Shown: positions 16,047 through 25,144, counted from the stretch's first letter. The stretch is 27,649 bases of DNA from Deltaproteobacteria bacterium (GCA_026388345.1 JAPLJY010000046.1:1-27649), one strand, 5' to 3'. The notes: generated from the letters alone by a model not told the origin. Program-made: numbers and translations.

Positions 16047-17183
16047 CTAATTCATATTCCTTATCTTTTGTGCAATAGCATCTCCAACTTCGTAGGTCTT
16101 GGCACTACCACCGAGATCGGGGGTCAAAACTTTTCCTTCAACTAAAAGTATTTCGACTGCCCTTTCGATCATTTTGGCTCCCTGTCTGGCTTTGTCGTCG
16201 TCATGTCGTTCGCCTAACCATTCCAACATCATCTGTCCCGATAGAATCTGACCTATAGGATTTGCAATACTTTTCCCTGCATATTTTGGCGAACTACCAT
16301 GTATTGGCTCAAACATGGCATTATTCACCCCTATGTTCGCCGAAGAACCAAGCCCAACACTGCCAACGGTAGCGGCGCCAAGATCTGTTATAATATCTCC
16401 AAACATATTTTCAACAACGACAACATCAAACCATTCAGGCGTCCTGACCATCCATTGTGTCATGGCATCTATATAGGCGTAGTCTGTATGAATATCCGTA
16501 TACTCCAAGGCTACGTCGTCAAATACTTTTCTAAAGAAAGCATAACTTTTTAGGACATTTGACTTATCTACGCATGTGACCCTTTTCTTGCCGTCAACTG
16601 GGGCTCCGTTTCTCTTGCGGGCCAACTCAAAGGCGTATCGAACAATTCGCTCAGTCCCCTTACGAGTGATTATAACATTGTCAACGGCCACTTCATCACG
16701 CAGAATTATCCCGCTTGCCTGTGCTCTTTTTGTTTTTGCGATGTCCCCAGCCCAAGACGCATAGATACCCTCAGAATTTTCTCTGACAACCACATAATCT
16801 ATATCACCCGCTGTCCTGTCACGAAGCACTGAAGAGCTCCCGGGACGGAGTTTAATGGGCCTGATGTTCGCGTACATATCAAGCCCAAATCTAAGCATTA
16901 TATCAACGTTTAATTCTGTTCCGTCGGGATATCTGACATCTAGAAGCCCGATAGGACCTTTATATATTGCATCTGCCTCTCTGCATGCATCAAATTCCTC
17001 TGGTGGGCATACAACACCGGTACGCCTATACAGATCCGAACTCATTTCCAGCTTATTAAATATAAATTTGAGATCCGGTATCACTTTTTGGACAGATTCA
17101 ATAACTTTTATTCCCTGATCTACCAATTCTGGGCCAGTTCCATCTCCTGGGATGACAGCAATGATGTATGTTTCTTTTGCCAT
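16047..17183 (-). CDS. Decarboxylating beta-hydroxyacid dehydrogenase (isocitrate/isopropylmalate/homoisocitrate family)
   Basis: A 378-residue enzyme that oxidises a 2-hydroxy acid with a carboxyl group at C3 and decarboxylates it to a 2-oxo acid. Substrate and metal residues visible are Arg98 (MLRFGLD), Arg108 (ANIRP), Arg134 (VVRENSEG), Lys207 (VDKSN), Asp239 (YIDAM), Asp263 and Asp267 (FGDIITD). The cofactor loop reads HGSSPKYAGKSIANP: Lys300-Tyr301 match the NADP-binding pair of isocitrate dehydrogenase, while the rest looks like isopropylmalate dehydrogenase, which has Asp-Ile there. Before Arg98 the segment is ELNVDIM, unlike either. The start ATG follows AAGGAG. It lies between the U32-like and aconitase genes. 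Confidence 0.9.
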   Translation of the reverse strand: MAKETYIIAVIPGDGTGPELVDQGIKVIESVQKVIPDLKFIFNKLEMSSDLYRRTGVVCPPEEFDACREADAIYKGPIGLLDVRYPDGTELNVDIMLRFGLDMYANIRPIKLRPGSSSVLRDRTAGDIDYVVVRENSEGIYASWAGDIAKTKRAQASGIILRDEVAVDNVIITRKGTERIVRYAFELARKRNGAPVDGKKRVTCVDKSNVLKSYAFFRKVFDDVALEYTDIHTDYAYIDAMTQWMVRTPEWFDVVVVENMFGDIITDLGAATVGSVGLGSSANIGVNNAMFEPIHGSSPKYAGKSIANPIGQILSGQMMLEWLGERHDDDKARQGAKMIERAVEILLVEGKVLTPDLGGSAKTYEVGDAIAQKIRNMN

Positions 17184-17234
17184 AGCGAAAGCTCCTTTCT
17201 GTCATTATATTTGCGTTAAAGGGAGGTTCACACT

Positions 17235-18182
17235 TTAAGGTTGGGGAAGAATCAAATCAGCAGGCCCCTGTGGCGATCTTTTCAATTTGGGCGCATGCTC
17301 ATCCATAATTTCCAATACAATTGACGCCATTTTTACTTTCTGCCGCATGAATTCTTGATGCCAACTTTCAGTTACCCATGGTTTGTAAATATCTCCTTCT
17401 GAGGTTCCCGGTTCGAATTTGAAGTAACAGGGTGATGCCACACGTGCAATTTCCGGAGCCTCATAAGCCCTGAACATTCCACCAAAAGAATCAACGATCA
17501 ATATATAGATATCCAGAGGCATCTTCACGGCCCTGCGTATAGCCGCTAAAATAGGCAGAGATACATCCGACAAAGGATTTAAGGTATTTGCTCCCATGGA
17601 TTCAACGACCTTCGCCCCTGCTGCACTGCCGTAGGCACCGAATACGGAGAATTTAAAAACCGTTTCTCTGGGAATAAATCCCTCTTCTCTCATTTTATTT
17701 AAAATGAACAGCACCCCTTCGTCATAAACCAGAAAACCACGAAATCCTGCTTTGATATTTCTCATCATGTCAGCAATCCAGTAGGAAATATTGTCAGACC
17801 CCCTTAACCTATAACCTTGCATGCAACCTTCCTGGGTGGATGCCTCCTTCGAGCCGGCATCCCAACCCTTACGGGGACCAATCGTCACGATCACTTCTAT
17901 TTGCTCATCCCGCGCCATTTGAGCCATATCTCGTAATTCTTCATAATCACAATAAGTGGCACCTCCCACTGTGGCAATTGCCCTGTGAATGGCTATTTTT
18001 CTTTTTTGTGCCTCATTGATCATCGCCTCCATCGTAGTCGCTCGTTCAACACCCGCAATTTCTATTCGATAATGCGCACCATCGGGAAATGTTTTTGTTG
18101 ACGCCGGCAGTTCCCAAAGATCTCTCCCCGGGATTCCCATTTTATCCATAAATTCTCTAATTTCATTGATGGATTTATACAT
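17235..18182 (-). CDS. U32-peptidase-like TIM-barrel protein, function unknown
   Basis: A 315-residue soluble protein. The layout, with GVERATTMEAMINEA, VIVTIGPRKGWDAGS, GFRGFLVYDEGVLFIL and then NTLNPLSDVSLPILAAIR, resembles the U32-like barrel proteins found in various bacteria, which are annotated as peptidases without demonstrated peptidase activity. I see no transmembrane segment or signal peptide. It is preceded by AAAGGGG, and the stretch ACAGAAAGGRGC before its start also precedes the dehydrogenase gene downstream. Its position between the aminotransferase and the dehydrogenase suggests a catalytic step of the same pathway. The assignment to U32 rests on memory of the pattern and is moderate. 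Confidence 0.65.
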   Translation of the reverse strand: MYKSINEIREFMDKMGIPGRDLWELPASTKTFPDGAHYRIEIAGVERATTMEAMINEAQKRKIAIHRAIATVGGATYCDYEELRDMAQMARDEQIEVIVTIGPRKGWDAGSKEASTQEGCMQGYRLRGSDNISYWIADMMRNIKAGFRGFLVYDEGVLFILNKMREEGFIPRETVFKFSVFGAYGSAAGAKVVESMGANTLNPLSDVSLPILAAIRRAVKMPLDIYILIVDSFGGMFRAYEAPEIARVASPCYFKFEPGTSEGDIYKPWVTESWHQEFMRQKVKMASIVLEIMDEHAPKLKRSPQGPADLILPQP

Positions 18183-18301
18183 TTAGCTTGCCCCTTTCTG
18201 TCGTTTTATAGTACGCACAGCGCTGTCAAAGGATAAACCATGCTCACTTCAGCACTATTGTGACAGCGTTATCATCCTCTCCGATCCGACAAATTGATCT
18301 T

Positions 18302-19666
18302 TTAACGAATGGATGCATCTGCAATATATAAAACCTCATTTACAGTATCCAATCCCTCCATTAACTCAGCTTCAGTAATACATAACGGGGGTTCAATCGC
18401 AATAATATTGCGTCGCACAGACGGGAAAAGGCCACGCTTTAACATTTCATTCTTTAGAGTAGTCATTATCCCCTCTGCACTAATGAATTCTTTGGTAAAC
18501 CAAGGAATAATCGGCTCTTTTGTTTTTTTATCCTTCACCAATTCCACCGCCGCGCATAGACCTAATCCGCGAGCGTCTCCAATACATGGATGATTATCCT
18601 TCATTGCCAACAATTTATTTATTAAAATTCCCCCCAATCTCTCTGAATTTCCAACAAGATCCTGATCTTTGTAGGCTTTAATCGTTCCTATCCCGGCCGC
18701 AGCCGCCAATGGGTGACCTGAAAAAGTTGAATCAACATATATGATTTTCTGATCGAAATAATCGGAAATCGCTTTGGATATGATGGTCAGAGCTAAAGGT
18801 AGATAGCCGGATGCAGTGCCCTTACCCGCCAATAAAATATCTGGTTCCAAATTCCAATGTTCACACGCGAACCACTTGCCCGTCCTGCCCCATCCAACCA
18901 ATATCTCATCGCAAATAAGCAGCACACCATATTCTTTCAATATCTCAACTAATTTGGGGAAATATTCAGGAGGTGGAATTATAATTCCGTTGCTTCCGGT
19001 AATCGTTTCAACGATCATCGCCGCTACAGTATCTGGATTTTCATATAAAAGTACGTCTCTGACATTTTCCGCACATTCAAGATTACATTCCGGATATTGA
19101 TGACCAAATGGACACCGATAGCAATATGGAAGAAATGCTCTAATAACACCTGGAATTCCGGGCTCAACCGGTGGTCGTCTGGCATCTCCCGTAAGCGAAA
19201 CCGCGCCATATGTCAATCCATGATAGGAACGATAGCGGGCCATTATTTTCATCTTTTTCGAATATGTTCTGGCTATTTTAATGGAATTTTCAACTGCATC
19301 TGCCCCACTGCATACCATGAATGTTTTAACCAGGTTCTTCGGGGTTAATTCTGCTATCAATTTACAATATTCCGCTTTTACTCCTGTTGTAGCACTCTCC
19401 GTGACAAAAGGGAAAATATCCAGCTGTGCTTTAATCGCGTCGATAATCGTTTTATTCTTGAAGCCCGCATTGATAACCGCCGCCTGAGACCAAAAATCTA
19501 AATATTTTTTGTCTTTCGCATCCCAAAAATAGCAACCCTCCGCTCGTTTAATAACTATCGGCATCTGCTCAGCCTGAGCGGCACACGGTAATACAACATA
19601 TTTTTTGGTTAACTCTCGAATTTCCTCTTCACCCATTTCAGCAAGCTTGTTCATATATGACATCAT
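18302..19666 (-). CDS. Class III PLP aminotransferase
   Basis: A 454-residue fold-I aminotransferase of the class that usually acts on omega-amino groups (beta-alanine, GABA, taurine, ornithine, diamines). PLP residues are SGADAVEN (120-127), YHG (148-150), Asp253 in ICDEILVGWGRTGKW and the Schiff-base Lys282 in LLAGKGTASG. A cysteine-rich insert, CYRCPFGHQYPECNLEC (182-198), is typical of one subgroup of these enzymes. The start ATG 19666 follows AAGGAG; a second ATG is directly next to it. An IS701-type remnant begins about 20 bases upstream, so the original promoter or upstream link has been altered. Substrate unknown; amination of the 2-oxo acid made by the cluster dehydrogenase, or removal of an amino group, are both possible. 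Confidence 0.9.
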   Translation of the reverse strand: MMSYMNKLAEMGEEEIRELTKKYVVLPCAAQAEQMPIVIKRAEGCYFWDAKDKKYLDFWSQAAVINAGFKNKTIIDAIKAQLDIFPFVTESATTGVKAEYCKLIAELTPKNLVKTFMVCSGADAVENSIKIARTYSKKMKIMARYRSYHGLTYGAVSLTGDARRPPVEPGIPGVIRAFLPYCYRCPFGHQYPECNLECAENVRDVLLYENPDTVAAMIVETITGSNGIIIPPPEYFPKLVEILKEYGVLLICDEILVGWGRTGKWFACEHWNLEPDILLAGKGTASGYLPLALTIISKAISDYFDQKIIYVDSTFSGHPLAAAAGIGTIKAYKDQDLVGNSERLGGILINKLLAMKDNHPCIGDARGLGLCAAVELVKDKKTKEPIIPWFTKEFISAEGIMTTLKNEMLKRGLFPSVRRNIIAIEPPLCITEAELMEGLDTVNEVLYIADASIR

Positions 19667-19688
19667 GATTCCTTCTCCTTAGGCTTTT

Positions 19689-20142
19689 CCCGGCAGTACT
19701 GCGGTAGCGTCGAAGCTGATCGTTCGCAGGACGCTTGGGGAAGGCACCGTTTATTCCCACTTCATCTCGAACGCCGGCAGATCCACCCACTTGAAGAACT
19801 TCGTCTGGCTTTCGGGGGTTCGCTGGGCCATCGAGCAGTGTTTTCAGGAGGCCAAATCGGATCTGGGGATGGATCACTACGAGGGGAGGAAGTTTCCCGG
19901 GTGGCGACACCATATGCTTACATGCATGCTGGCTCATTTTTTCCTCTGGCACATGAGACTCCGGCTGGGGGTGGGAAAAAGCACCAGCTGCTACGTTATC
20001 GCAGCTTAGGGTGCTCATCAGCGCCGTGTTACCCATAAAAAAGTCTGATGCTCCTGATCTCATTGACCTTGTCTCATGGATACAGATGAAGAACCATCGA
20101 GCTTATCTTCACAAGGATGCAAATATTTTTCACCAAAACTAA
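19689..20142 (+). pseudogene. IS701/IS4-type transposase, C-terminal remnant
   Basis: My plus-strand translation gives KLIVRRTLGEGTVYSHFIS and then LKNFVWLSGVRWAIEQCF, AKSDLGMDHYEGRKFPGW and LTCMLAHFFLWHM, the C-terminal DDE-transposase region of IS701-type elements. The frame breaks near 19975 in a G/A-rich stretch. A second frame then gives LSQLRVLISAVLPIKKSDA and DLVSWIQMKNHRAYLHKD to TAA at 20140-20142, the expected tail. The N-terminal half is absent. The remnant lies opposite to the cluster genes, directly before the aminotransferase gene and after the TRAP permease. The flank 20143-20347 holds no gene I can see; it has a short hairpin-forming stretch near 20211-20250. Confidence 0.85.
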
Positions 20143-20347
20143 ACAACTACGCTGACCAAAATCCTTAACCGCCTATGCAAATTCCTAACCGGACAGCGAT
20201 GCTTTATAATAGCGACCCACGCCCCCGCTTACCAGAGGGGCGCTTAATTAAGGAGCACCTTTATTAAGTTACTCAGAAGTGAACCTATGTTTTGGCAATT
20301 GTTCAAGATCAGTTATACTCAATCTCATCGACGTACATTGGGTTACG

Positions 20348-22240
20348 TCACCAACGGAACATTAAGCTAGGCAGCCAGGTAGAAATAGGTTTGAAAATAA
20401 TGAGAATAACGATGCCTACAAGCATCAAGTATAAGAAGGGCATCACTCCCTTCACCACCTCATCAAATTTAGCGTCCTTTACCACTCCTTGGAGAACGAA
20501 GATATTCATTCCAACAGGGGGAGCCACCAGACCGACTTCTAAGGTTACAAGAAAAACCACGGAGAACCAAATGGGATCAAAACCAAAACCCTTGACGAAA
20601 ATGTAATAGAGGGTGGGCCAACAGATTAAGAGAATAGACACTTCATCCATCAATGCCCCTAAGATTAAAATGACAAAGAGAACTAACACGAGAATAATCA
20701 TCGGAGAAATGGCAAGGTGACCTAAATATTCCAAAAGGTCATTCGGAAGTCTGAGCATCAGCACCACTTGTCCAAACAATAGGGATCCGATACAAATAAA
20801 AAGGATTATACAACTAAGTTTTCCTGAATCTAAGAGTATTTGCCAAAATTTCATTAAAGTGAGAGTTCTGTAAGCAAAAAGACAAACGCAGAGGCTATAA
20901 AGCACACCAACGGCTGCCGATTCGGTGGGAGTAAAAATGCCAGCATATATTCCACCCAAAATAACTACGGGTGCCATAAGCCCCCAAAAAGATCCTTTTA
21001 CGGCGTTCCAACGCTCTTTCCATGAAGCAGCTTCAATTTTATTAACGCCCCTATCTTTCCAACTGTGGGCCACAATATAACCACTGAATAGAAGTCCCAA
21101 TAGAATCCCTGGGAACACCCCAGCCAAATAGAGCGCTCCAACGGAATCACCGCTAATAGCTCCAATCAGAATCATTAGGATACTCGGTGGAATTAATGGA
21201 TCAAGAACTGCTCCAGTTGCAACAATACCGTAAGAAAAGTTTTTATCATAACCTCTCCTAAGCAGTTCCGGAATAGCGACCAAGCTAAATGTTGCCACGG
21301 TGGAAGATGTTGAGCCCGAGATTGCAGAAAAGATGGCAATAGATGCCATTGTAGCTACTCCTATCCCTCCCGGGAAATGTCTCAAGAACGTGCTGGCTAC
21401 TTCAAAAAGAAGAGCGCCTATTTTCCCAATATTGAGAATCATAGCCAGCATGACAAATAATGGTATAGCGGCAATGACGAAACTGTCTAAAAGACTTATA
21501 GCAATCACTGGAGCCTGGTTAACAATGGCCCCGCCGCCAAATGAAACATAAAAACCAATAAGACCTATAAGGCCCGTGGCGAAGACAATAGGCATACCTC
21601 CAAAGATAAAAAGAAATAGAAGCAAAACAACCCCTATCCAAGCCAATTCTCTGGATAAGAAAAACAGCAAACCTATAACTGTCAGAGCCAAGAAAATTAA
21701 AGCAGGTCCGCTTCTTCCTAACCAATTCCTAAGTTTTTCTTTTCCCATGCTAAAATTTCTGAATTCCGAAATCGTCTTCGTAATCTGACAGAACAACTCC
21801 AGCAGGAGCAATATCATTGCAATAGGAACAAGACTATAGGGGACGGCCATGGGTACATGCAATGTTGTAGCAGATACTTCTCTCATTCCGACGGATCGGA
21901 TCAACATCATTATTCCTTTCCAGCCCATAATAAGACAAAAAATAAATGAAAAGCTGAGACAAATGATTTCAAGAAGACATTGATTGTGACGAGAAAAACG
22001 TCTGGTCACGACATCCACCATAATATGCATTTTTTCTTGCATTGCGAGGCTACTTGCAAAAATGATGCATGCGATGTTAAGATAAATACTTATTTCTAAT
22101 ACCCACGTTGTAGGAGACTTGAAGAGGTACCGCATGATCACTTCATATGTGACAACGAAACACATGATCATGATAAAAGCTCCGCTCATAGTCCCAGTAA
22201 TTGTATTAATTTTCTGGACAACGTTGTATAGTCTTTCCAT
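20348..22240 (-). CDS. TRAP transporter, fused small and large membrane subunits (DctQM)
   Basis: A 630-residue inner-membrane protein. Residues 1 to about 165 form the four-helix DctQ domain (VTYEVIMRYLFKSPTTWVLE is its usual signature). A short linker, including a hydrophilic MGKEKLRN, leads to the DctM domain with about 12 helices, containing IPLFVMLAMIL, FSAISGSTSSTVAT, GIVATGAVLDPLIPPS and TLEVGLVAPPVGMN. TRAP systems take up organic acids with a binding protein and an ion gradient. I start at ATG 22240; TTG 22246 is in frame. A run of nine G bases (22249-22257 on the minus strand) serves as ribosome binding site. It lies about 300 bases after its binding protein gene, separated by two stem-loops. 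Confidence 0.93.
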   Translation of the reverse strand: MERLYNVVQKINTITGTMSGAFIMIMCFVVTYEVIMRYLFKSPTTWVLEISIYLNIACIIFASSLAMQEKMHIMVDVVTRRFSRHNQCLLEIICLSFSFIFCLIMGWKGIMMLIRSVGMREVSATTLHVPMAVPYSLVPIAMILLLLELFCQITKTISEFRNFSMGKEKLRNWLGRSGPALIFLALTVIGLLFFLSRELAWIGVVLLLFLFIFGGMPIVFATGLIGLIGFYVSFGGGAIVNQAPVIAISLLDSFVIAAIPLFVMLAMILNIGKIGALLFEVASTFLRHFPGGIGVATMASIAIFSAISGSTSSTVATFSLVAIPELLRRGYDKNFSYGIVATGAVLDPLIPPSILMILIGAISGDSVGALYLAGVFPGILLGLLFSGYIVAHSWKDRGVNKIEAASWKERWNAVKGSFWGLMAPVVILGGIYAGIFTPTESAAVGVLYSLCVCLFAYRTLTLMKFWQILLDSGKLSCIILFICIGSLLFGQVVLMLRLPNDLLEYLGHLAISPMIILVLVLFVILILGALMDEVSILLICWPTLYYIFVKGFGFDPIWFSVVFLVTLEVGLVAPPVGMNIFVLQGVVKDAKFDEVVKGVMPFLYLMLVGIVILIIFKPISTWLPSLMFRW

Positions 22241-22418
22241 ATACAATACCCCCCCCCGTCACAATCTTATTGATCTTTGAGGCCCCATAAGTGGAGCCGT
22301 GAAGTCCCGCGGTTGGACGCCGAAGTAAACCATAGAGGCAGCTTGGATGACGCTCTCTTAAATCGCCTCGTCTCCATTTAGGAGGTTCTCTTAAAAAGGC
22401 AGATCCAACGAATGTTTA

Positions 22419-22461
22419 GGGGAATCCTGAATGACCTTGTAGAAATCACTCAGGATTCCCC
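22419..22461. terminator. Stem-loop between TRAP binding protein and permease genes
   Basis: GGGGAATCCTGA (22419-22430) pairs perfectly with TCAGGATTCCCC (22450-22461), twelve base pairs with a 19-base loop. No T-tract follows on the minus strand. It may act as a partial terminator or an mRNA-end stabiliser, giving more binding protein than permease. Confidence 0.5.
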
Positions 22462-22496
22462 ATGCCTGTGTATCCCCCGCCTACAATGCTTTCCTG

Positions 22497-22523
22497 CCCC
22501 GATCGTCTAAAACGATAGTGGGG
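22497..22523. terminator. Second stem-loop just after the TRAP binding protein gene
   Basis: CCCC (22497-22500) pairs with GGGG (22520-22523) and ATCGT (22502-22506) with ACGAT (22512-22516), with a small internal bulge. It lies 25 bases after the dctP stop. There is no U-tract on the minus transcript. The rest of the gap 22262-22547 holds no gene I can recognise. Confidence 0.4.
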
Positions 22524-22547
22524 TTTCATTTTAGATTTGAAAAAATC

Positions 22548-23549
22548 CTATCGAACTTTTTCAATTGCCTCCATTAACTTCGGCCCTAAATCGCCACATC
22601 TCTTAACGATATAATCCTCAACAGGTTTACTAGCTTTTTTCCATCTTGCCTGTTCATCCTTTGGCAAATTGTATACGTCCATACCTTTATCCTTCAGCAG
22701 CTGTTGGTAGTCTGTATCAATTTTTACTGCTTCCTGCCGAGCCCAAACTACTGTTTCCTTTCCAGCACTCTGTAATATTTGTTTCACGTCTGGTGGAAGA
22801 CTATTCCATCTATCAAGGTTTATTAAGCATGCGTCCATTCCGTACTCCGCACCAACCCCGGAGAGATACTTAGTGACCTCATAGTATTTCCTTGTATAGA
22901 ATGAGCTTACGGAGGACATACCCGCATCGACAGTGCCTCTCTGAAGAGCCATGTACACCTCTCCGCCTCCCATGAAGGTCGGTGCTCCCCCCAAAGCTGT
23001 AATGAGTACAGACCCAATTTCATTGACGGACCTAACTCTCACACCCTTGAAATCTTCGAGCTTCTTGAGGGGAACTTTTGAAGCAAACCCAAATGAGCCA
23101 TCCTGCAACCAGTACAAAACCTTGACATTAGCCTTTTTTTCTAGCTCATTGGCTAAAATCATACCTGTTTCGGAGTCTAGGACCCTAAACATATGGGCCC
23201 AATCAGTAAAATGAAAAGCGAGATCAAAAATCATAACGGATGGAACAAGGCCGCTCCATTGGCCGATTACCACCTCGCACATATCCACCCCCCCTGATGG
23301 TAATACTCTAGGGTAATCCCTAGCTGTAAATAGTTGCGACGCAGGATAGACTTCAATTTTAACACGACCATTAGACTTCTCATCCACGAGTTTTGCAAAT
23401 AACTCCATCCCCCTTGTTATGTGGTTTCCCATAGGATAGTCACCAGCATAACGTAAAGTAAATTCGGGTTTCGCAGCGATGGAATAGTTAGGGGACATTC
23501 CCAATAGAATACAACCAACTAAAACAAAACACATCAGCCCGCTTTTCAT
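22548..23549 (-). CDS. TRAP transporter periplasmic binding protein (DctP family)
   Basis: A 333-residue exported solute receptor. Residues 1-26 form a signal peptide with a hydrophobic core and likely cleavage after SIAA. The mature part has the DctP pattern: VDEKSNGRVKIEVYPASQL (55-73), then FKGVRVRSV at 168-175 with the conserved carboxylate-binding Arg173, then ALGGAPTFMGGGEVYMALQ and GTVDAG. Binding through that Arg implies a carboxylate ligand, in line with the polycarboxylate-type enzymes around it. The ATG follows AAGGAGGG. It is the first TRAP gene, downstream of the two MmgE/PrpD genes. The ligand identity cannot be read from sequence. Confidence 0.93.
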   Translation of the reverse strand: MKSGLMCFVLVGCILLGMSPNYSIAAKPEFTLRYAGDYPMGNHITRGMELFAKLVDEKSNGRVKIEVYPASQLFTARDYPRVLPSGGVDMCEVVIGQWSGLVPSVMIFDLAFHFTDWAHMFRVLDSETGMILANELEKKANVKVLYWLQDGSFGFASKVPLKKLEDFKGVRVRSVNEIGSVLITALGGAPTFMGGGEVYMALQRGTVDAGMSSVSSFYTRKYYEVTKYLSGVGAEYGMDACLINLDRWNSLPPDVKQILQSAGKETVVWARQEAVKIDTDYQQLLKDKGMDVYNLPKDEQARWKKASKPVEDYIVKRCGDLGPKLMEAIEKVR

Positions 23550-23653
23550 TTTGATTCCCTCCTTGTTAAATTACATGTAACATACATACTGCGCCCCTTT
23601 TCTTTTTCCTGTTAAAAGCAACATCAAGACCGTCCTCGACTAACTTGATCAGT

Positions 23654-23673
23654 CCCCGCAGCTTGCTGCAGGG
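23654..23673. repeat. REP-like short palindrome, copy 2
   Basis: CCCCGCAG-CTTG-CTGCAGGG forms a hairpin with one weak position, followed by TCATTCATTA. It shares the core CCGCAGCTTGCTGC with the copy at 7973-7992. It lies seven bases past the stop of the MmgE/PrpD gene, where it may also help end transcription. Confidence 0.5.
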
Positions 23674-23680
23674 TCATTCA

Positions 23681-25072
23681 TTAGCCAAGTATGGCAGTTA
23701 ATTCATTGATATCAGAGACTTTTTCTAATATTTTCATTTTTTTGATGTAGTTATTTATTCTTACCTTGCTCAAGATGGGACCTACGAGGGAATTGAACTT
23801 ATCCTCGATTTCCTGAACACTTGCTGGATTTTCCGGGTCTCCCTTGGGAAAGTCGACTTGGGATGTCATCTTTTGTCCATTCTTCAATTCCACGATGACC
23901 TGTGCAGGATATGCTTTAGGGTACAGGGCTTCCGCTTTGGGATCCACTTCCCATCGCACTTTTGCTGCCAGTTCCAGCACCACCGGATTATCCAGCATCT
24001 CCTTGTTATACTCTTCAACACCTATCCGGCCCTTTAGGATCCCGACGCTCAGCACATAGGGAATGCTAAATTGTCCCTCCACATGGTTTTTGGGTCGATA
24101 TTTTACTTCCGGAGGGTTGCATAAAAAATCAATTATGAATTTGCTGACCTTTACAACGATGTTTTTTATGTCCTGCGGCCGTAGGCCCCGCTTGTACAGG
24201 TCGATGGAGCAATCTGCCACCGAAGCGGCAAAACGGCAACCTGCATGCACCTTGATGCTCGTGTCCATCATCTCCCACTTTTTACCCAATCGATTCGTTA
24301 CAACGGCAAGATCGTACTGACCTTGGTAGGAAAATGCCCGTAAAAAACCGTCGTGTCCCTCGATGATGCTTCTTGTGCCAACAAAACCTTTTTCAGCCAT
24401 AAGGGCAGCCAATACACCGCTCATCGCTGCGTGTCCTGGATTCAAAGGTTTTTGCCAGGAGCCTTCCGCCTTCCATTCCCAAGTACCCGAAGCCAAGCTC
24501 CCGGCCAATCCCAGTGCATATACGGTTCTCTGGGCGTCAAGATCCAACATAATGCTTCCCGCTAAAGCAGCTCCAAAAACCCCGCAGGTGCTTGTAGGAT
24601 GAAATCCCTGAAGGAACCCCTTTCCCAGAAATGCCTCCCCCAAGCGAATATCCATTTCTGAACCCAAAACGAAACCCTTGATCAGATTTTTGCCGGACAC
24701 CTTTCGGTACTCACCCAGAGCTAAAACTGCGGGAAAAATAACTACCGAAGGGTGAAGCGTCCCTTCCCGATGGTCATCGTCATAGTCAAAGACATGTCCC
24801 ATCAATCCGTTAGCCAATGCAGCATTCATAGCCGAAACTTTGAACCCATGGCCCAGAACGCTACTCTGGGACAGACCGCTCTGTGAATGAGCCACCTCCG
24901 CAATCACCTTTCCCTGTACTGTCTTCGCTGCACCAATGATGCACCCGCTAATGTCGAGCATCAGTTCTTTTGCCTTGATAACAGCTTCCGAAGGTAGATC
25001 TTCAAACTGTTGCATGACGGCGAGAGCTGAAAATTGCTCTGCAACCATGGAACTACCGGATTCGACCAACAC
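23681..25072 (-). CDS. MmgE/PrpD family protein, paralogue 1
   Basis: A 463-residue cytoplasmic protein of the family that includes 2-methylcitrate dehydratase (PrpD), cis-aconitate decarboxylase and iminodisuccinate epimerase. Family motifs are HVFDYDDDHREGTLHPS (93-109), GFHPTSTCGVFGAAL (156-170), GHAAMSGVLAALMAEKGF (213-230) and the Lys274 motif KVHAGCRF, in place of the usual KxYPCCR. The start is GTG at 25072 with GGGGGAGG six bases upstream; ATG at 25048 is an alternative. The next gene upstream encodes a related protein of nearly equal length, so the two may be a duplicated pair forming a mixed oligomer or acting in sequence. Substrate unknown. Confidence 0.9.
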   Translation of the reverse strand: MLVESGSSMVAEQFSALAVMQQFEDLPSEAVIKAKELMLDISGCIIGAAKTVQGKVIAEVAHSQSGLSQSSVLGHGFKVSAMNAALANGLMGHVFDYDDDHREGTLHPSVVIFPAVLALGEYRKVSGKNLIKGFVLGSEMDIRLGEAFLGKGFLQGFHPTSTCGVFGAALAGSIMLDLDAQRTVYALGLAGSLASGTWEWKAEGSWQKPLNPGHAAMSGVLAALMAEKGFVGTRSIIEGHDGFLRAFSYQGQYDLAVVTNRLGKKWEMMDTSIKVHAGCRFAASVADCSIDLYKRGLRPQDIKNIVVKVSKFIIDFLCNPPEVKYRPKNHVEGQFSIPYVLSVGILKGRIGVEEYNKEMLDNPVVLELAAKVRWEVDPKAEALYPKAYPAQVIVELKNGQKMTSQVDFPKGDPENPASVQEIEDKFNSLVGPILSKVRINNYIKKMKILEKVSDINELTAILG

Positions 25073-25144
25073 GGGAAGCCTCCCCCTACGATAGTTACAT
25101 CAATCACTTAAGAAATGGTTTTCTCTATCGGTAATGAACATTTT

